Source: Anaerolineae bacterium
GTDB lineage: Bacteria > Chloroflexota > Anaerolineae > B4-G1 > DUEL01
Reading direction: 5' to 3'
Length of the DNA stretch: 5,495 bases
NCBI GenBank assembly: GCA_029932895.1
Contig: JAOZPF010000088.1
Location: forward strand, 1 to 5,495
Shown here: piece after piece, positions 5,213-5,495 of the stretch
How positions within the stretch are numbered: the first letter of the stretch is position 1
Layout: every line of letters starts with the position of its first letter
The notes under the pieces: model-generated
What the model saw: the letters and a program-made list of their open reading frames with translations, nothing else
What the model was told of the DNA's origin: nothing
Databases searched by the model: none
Program-made: the position numbers and the translations under genes

Positions 5213-5495
5213 ATGGACAATAAGGTGGCTCTCCTTCGTGCCGGGTTGCTGGCTCTTCTCTTGGCTGTCTTCCCGCTGGCGGCCCGTGCTGCTGTGACCC
5301 TTGTCTCCTTCGAAGCTGTCCCAGATGACCGGGCGATCCTTGTCACCTGGCAGACAGCCAGCGAGGTGGACATGGTCGGCTTTTACGTCCAGCGTGGGCT
5401 CAGCGAGTCCGGCACGTACCACCGTGTCTCTGGCCTCATCCCCGCCACCGGTGGGATCATCGCCCTGATGTATGCGGTGGCGGACTCGCAGTTGC
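5213..5495 (+). CDS. Secreted FN3-like domain protein, N-terminal 94 codons, cut by right edge
   Basis: ATG 5213 opens a frame that stays open to the edge. Residues 1-26 are a clear signal peptide (MDNKVALLRA, Leu/Ala core, cleavage after ARA). The mature part begins with an FN3-like module: AVTLVSFEAVPDDRAILVTW, then QTASEVDMVGFYVQRGLSES and SGLIPATGG. It shares the TWxTASEVDxVGF signature with the 149-aa membrane protein at 1765. Such modules usually open longer secreted proteins, so the rest may be large, but its nature cannot be told here. GAGCAGG touches the ATG directly, too close for a working Shine-Dalgarno, in line with leaderless translation from the promoter at 5177-5204. It has its own promoter and lies behind a terminator, so it is a separate transcription unit. 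Confidence 0.85.
   Translation, partial: MDNKVALLRAGLLALLLAVFPLAARAAVTLVSFEAVPDDRAILVTWQTASEVDMVGFYVQRGLSESGTYHRVSGLIPATGGIIALMYAVADSQL

Overview
The window reads as a high-GC bacterial chromosome segment devoted to surface and secreted proteins and their regulation. Chloroflexota (Anaerolineae/Caldilineae-like) is my best guess. It rests on the combination of a C25-peptidase-like secreted protein, a GEVED-domain protein with a membrane-plus-arginine tail, and repeated fibronectin-III-like (FN3-like) modules with the signature TWxTASEVDxVGF. No rRNA or other phylogenetic marker is present, so this is an inference.

Layout. Positions 1-1600 (minus strand) hold the N-terminal 533 codons of a large exported protein resembling the propeptide and pre-catalytic part of gingipain/PorU-type C25 peptidases. 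The gene runs off the left edge before any catalytic domain. A 164-bp divergent intergenic region (1601-1764) carries a TATAAT box on each strand and a nested inverted repeat. On the plus strand a tight operon follows: a 149-aa double-membrane-spanning protein with an FN3-like ectodomain (1765-2214), an ECF sigma factor (2224-2775) and its probable anti-sigma factor (2779-3459). The anti-sigma factor also has an FN3-like ectodomain held between two membrane segments. After 142 bp comes a 445-aa secreted GEVED-domain protein (3602-4939) with a very strong Shine-Dalgarno sequence and a C-terminal hydrophobic segment plus RRRA. A clear intrinsic terminator (4962 to about 5000), a cluster of REP-like palindromic repeats (5011-5152) and a promoter (5177-5204) lead into the start of another secreted FN3-like protein (5213 to the right edge).

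How the parts may work together. The sigma/anti-sigma pair is the regulatory core. The unusual point is that two membrane proteins flanking the sigma gene share the same TM - FN3-like - TM plan, and the same FN3-like fold opens the downstream secreted protein. A reasonable hypothesis is an envelope-sensing switch whose sensor domains resemble the surface proteins it may control, with the neighbouring C25-like protein as a candidate processing enzyme. None of that functional coupling is shown by the sequence. What is directly visible is the gene order, the close spacing, the domain resemblance, the export signals, the terminator and the repeats.
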